A stretch of DNA of 7,986 bases from Paracoccaceae bacterium. Its GTDB lineage: Bacteria; Pseudomonadota; Alphaproteobacteria; Rhodobacterales; Rhodobacteraceae. A program made the translations under genes and the position numbers. The notes under the pieces were generated by a model, which worked only from the letters and a program-made list of their open reading frames with translations, did no database searches and was not told the origin of the DNA. How positions within the stretch are numbered: the first letter of the stretch is position 1; each line of letters begins with the position of its first letter. Of this stretch, positions 6,308 to 7,986 are shown in pieces. The stretch lies in assembly GCA_003511785.1 (NCBI GenBank), contig DOIS01000113.1, positions 1 through 7,986 on the forward strand, given 5' to 3'.

Positions 6308-7248
6308 GGCAGCCCCCGCCACAGACGATTGCGCAGCTCGCCCGCCAGCCCCTGCGGCGCGAACAGCGTGAGCAGCACCAGCGCCACGCCCGCGATCAGC
6401 ATGTAGGCTGTGGTGAGCCCCGAGGACAGGTCGATCAGGTAGAACATGAACAGCGTGCCGATGAACGGCCCGATCACCGTCCCCGCCCCGCCCAGGAGCA
6501 CCCACAAGAGCGGAAAGATCGAGTATTGCACCGAGGCGAAAGTGGCCCCGACATAGCCAAAGAGCAGCCCGTAGGCCGCCCCGGCCGCCGCCGACATGGT
6601 GCCCGAGAGCACCACCGCCGCCAGCTTGTGCGCGAAGACGTCGTAACCCAGCATCCGCGCGCGCTCCTCGTTCTCGCGGATGGCGATCAGGACGCGCCCG
6701 AACGGCGTGTGCACCAGCCACAGCGTGACCGCGAGGCAGAGCGCGAAGAGCGCCAGCGCCGCGAAGTAGCGCGCGGTGGGCGCGCTCAGGCCGATCCCGG
6801 CCATCACCCGCTGCGCCTGCTGGATCACGAAGCCCTCGTCGCCGCGCGTCCAGTCGCCGAAATAGAGCACGGTCAGGTATCCCGCCTGCGCGAACATCAG
6901 CTTCACGATCATGAAGGCCACGCCCGCCGTGCGCAGCGCCAGCAGCCCCAGCGCCGCCGAGACAAGCGCCCCGGCCAGCAACCCCGCGATCAGCGCCGGC
7001 AGGGGCGCCGCGTCCAGGTGCTGCACGCTCAGCCCCATGCCATACATGCCCGCAGCGAAGAACAGCGCATGGCCCAGGCTCAAGAGGCCCGTATAGCCGA
7101 ACATGATGTTGTAGCCCATGGCGAACCCCGCCAGCACCATGATCCGCGCAAGGTTCCCGTGGTGATAGGCCGGCAGCACGAATTGCAGCGCGAACAAGAG
7201 CGCCAGCAATCCCAGATGCAGGGCGAGCGAACGGCGCAGATCGCTCAT
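6304..7248 (-). CDS. livM: Branched-chain amino acid-type ABC transporter permease LivM
   Basis: This is an inner-membrane permease of 314 residues, mostly hydrophobic, with about eight to nine likely membrane segments (for example 10-26, 35-52, 84-106, 161-179, 211-231, 246-267 and 281-297). The LivM hallmark GYTGLLSLGHALFFAAGMYG spans 51-70, and DWTRGDEGF (132-140) sits where LivM proteins usually have a glycine-rich GGSDG loop. The cytoplasmic coupling segment GRVLIAIRENEERARMLGYD (174-193) is followed by FAHKLAAVVLSGTMSAAAGA. The ATG at 7248 overlaps the livH stop by 4 nt (ATGA); no separate Shine-Dalgarno is seen, so it probably relies on coupling. It pairs with LivH to form the translocation path. 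Confidence 0.92.
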   Translation of the reverse strand: MSDLRRSLALHLGLLALLFALQFVLPAYHHGNLARIMVLAGFAMGYNIMFGYTGLLSLGHALFFAAGMYGMGLSVQHLDAAPLPALIAGLLAGALVSAALGLLALRTAGVAFMIVKLMFAQAGYLTVLYFGDWTRGDEGFVIQQAQRVMAGIGLSAPTARYFAALALFALCLAVTLWLVHTPFGRVLIAIRENEERARMLGYDVFAHKLAAVVLSGTMSAAAGAAYGLLFGYVGATFASVQYSIFPLLWVLLGGAGTVIGPFIGTLFMFYLIDLSSGLTTAYMLIAGVALVLLTLFAPQGLAGELRNRLWRGLP

Positions 7249-7986
7249 CGCGCGCGCAGCCCGAACAGGCCCTGGGGCCGGAACACCAGCACCAGCGCCA
7301 CCAGCAGCGTGGCCAGGATCTTGGCCAGCGTCGGCGAGAAGAAGACCGAGATGATCCCGTCGGACAGCCCGATCAGCACGGCGGCCAGCACCGTGCCCGG
7401 CAGGCTGCCCAGCCCACCGATGATGACCACGATGAAGGACAGGAGCAGCGGATCGCCCCCCATGAGGTAATGCGCCTGCTGGATCGGCACGATCAGCACC
7501 GCCCCCAGGGCGGCGAGCCCCGCGCCCAGCCCGAAGACGATTGCATAGACCCGCTCGACCGGGATGCCGAAGGCCAGCGCGGTCTCGCTGTCGAGCTGCG
7601 TGGCGCGCATCAGAAGGCCGACCCGCGAGCGCGCCATCAGGAGCCAGACCGCCACCAGCACCCCCGCCGCCGCGCCGATCACGGCGAGCTTGTAGCTGGT
7701 CGTGGACAGCCCCCAGGGATAGTAGAGCTGCCACCCTTCGGCGCCGCGCTCGATCCAGGGAATGGCGAGGCGCGTGTTGAAGGGCGGCTCCACGGGGCGC
7801 GCATCGGGGCCGTAGGTCATCAGCGTGAGCTGTTGCAGGATGTAGAGGATGCCGATGGTGGCCACGATGGTGCGCTCGGGATCGTAGTCGATGCGCTTGA
7901 GGATGGTGACATCGGCGGCCACCGCGATCAGCCCCACCAGCACCGGCGCCGTGACCGCGCCCTTGAGCGTGGCGAGAAGGAGATAG
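7245..7986 (-). CDS. livH: Branched-chain amino acid-type ABC transporter permease LivH (N-terminus beyond right edge)
   Basis: The frame is open from the right edge to TGA at 7245, giving 246 visible residues. The usual family length is near 290-300, so roughly 45-55 N-terminal residues lie outside. Visible landmarks are DYDPERTIVATIGILYILQQ, a periplasmic-type loop with a PFNTRLAIPW segment, and the coupling segment SRVGLLMRATQLDSETALAFGIP followed by a GLGAGLAALGAVL membrane helix. The C-terminal part has SFIVVIIGGLGSLPGTVLAA and ends with LVFRPQGLFGLRAR, the standard LivH close. It is translationally coupled to livM. A GTG at 7943 could be mistaken for the start, but coding continues upstream of it in frame. 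The operon promoter and the periplasmic binding protein gene must lie outside the window. Confidence 0.92.
   Translation of the reverse strand, partial: YLLLATLKGAVTAPVLVGLIAVAADVTILKRIDYDPERTIVATIGILYILQQLTLMTYGPDARPVEPPFNTRLAIPWIERGAEGWQLYYPWGLSTTSYKLAVIGAAAGVLVAVWLLMARSRVGLLMRATQLDSETALAFGIPVERVYAIVFGLGAGLAALGAVLIVPIQQAHYLMGGDPLLLSFIVVIIGGLGSLPGTVLAAVLIGLSDGIISVFFSPTLAKILATLLVALVLVFRPQGLFGLRAR

Noticed and set aside
1..7986. CRISPR array, tRNA, rRNA, insertion sequence or defence system
   Set aside because: No regularly spaced direct repeats, no tRNA-like cloverleaf, no transposase or terminal repeats and no defence-type domains were found on reading either strand.

Overview
This window is very G+C-rich. 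It reads as part of a catabolic and transport locus of an alphaproteobacterium, most likely a Rhodobacteraceae member. That placement is an inference from codon use (strong G/C at third positions), protein style and an intergenic motif at 4836-4861 that resembles ones I remember from that family; it is not a computed assignment. Almost all DNA is coding, mostly on the minus strand. Many long open frames on the opposite strand are shadows caused by the base composition.

Layout from left to right. 1-1196 (minus) is the 5' part of an iron-sulfur protein that resembles 6-hydroxynicotinate reductase; its 3' end lies beyond the left edge. 1197-1394 is an intercistronic stretch with strong hairpins. 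1395-3648 (minus) encodes the molybdopterin-binding subunit of a xanthine dehydrogenase/nicotinate dehydrogenase-type hydroxylase, interrupted by a frameshift near 3236-3244. About 3661-4282 (minus) encodes the FAD-binding subunit of the same enzyme; it runs straight into the large-subunit sequence without its own C-terminal domain, and no [2Fe-2S] subunit or domain appears anywhere in the window. 4283-4377 is a divergent control region with a perfect 14-bp palindrome and a possible promoter. 4378-4806 (plus) is a MarR-family regulator. 4902-7986 (minus) is a tightly overlapping set of branched-chain amino acid (HAAT) type ABC transporter genes in the order livH (partial), livM, livG, livF.

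A reasonable reading is that the transporter imports a carboxylated or N-heterocyclic compound, the molybdenum hydroxylase hydroxylates the ring, and the reductase-like protein reduces the hydroxylated ring. The MarR protein would control the hydroxylase/reductase operon through the palindrome. This matches the logic of the reductive nicotinate pathway (nicotinate to 6-hydroxynicotinate to tetrahydro-6-oxonicotinate), but the true substrate cannot be fixed from the sequence.

The most notable anomaly is that the hydroxylase genes look broken in two places: a probable deletion that joins the middle of the FAD subunit to the N-terminus of the large subunit, and a downstream 2-nt frameshift. Either this is a decaying operon or the assembly is wrong here. 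I found no CRISPR array, rRNA, tRNA, insertion sequence or defence system, and no clearly unprecedented system.
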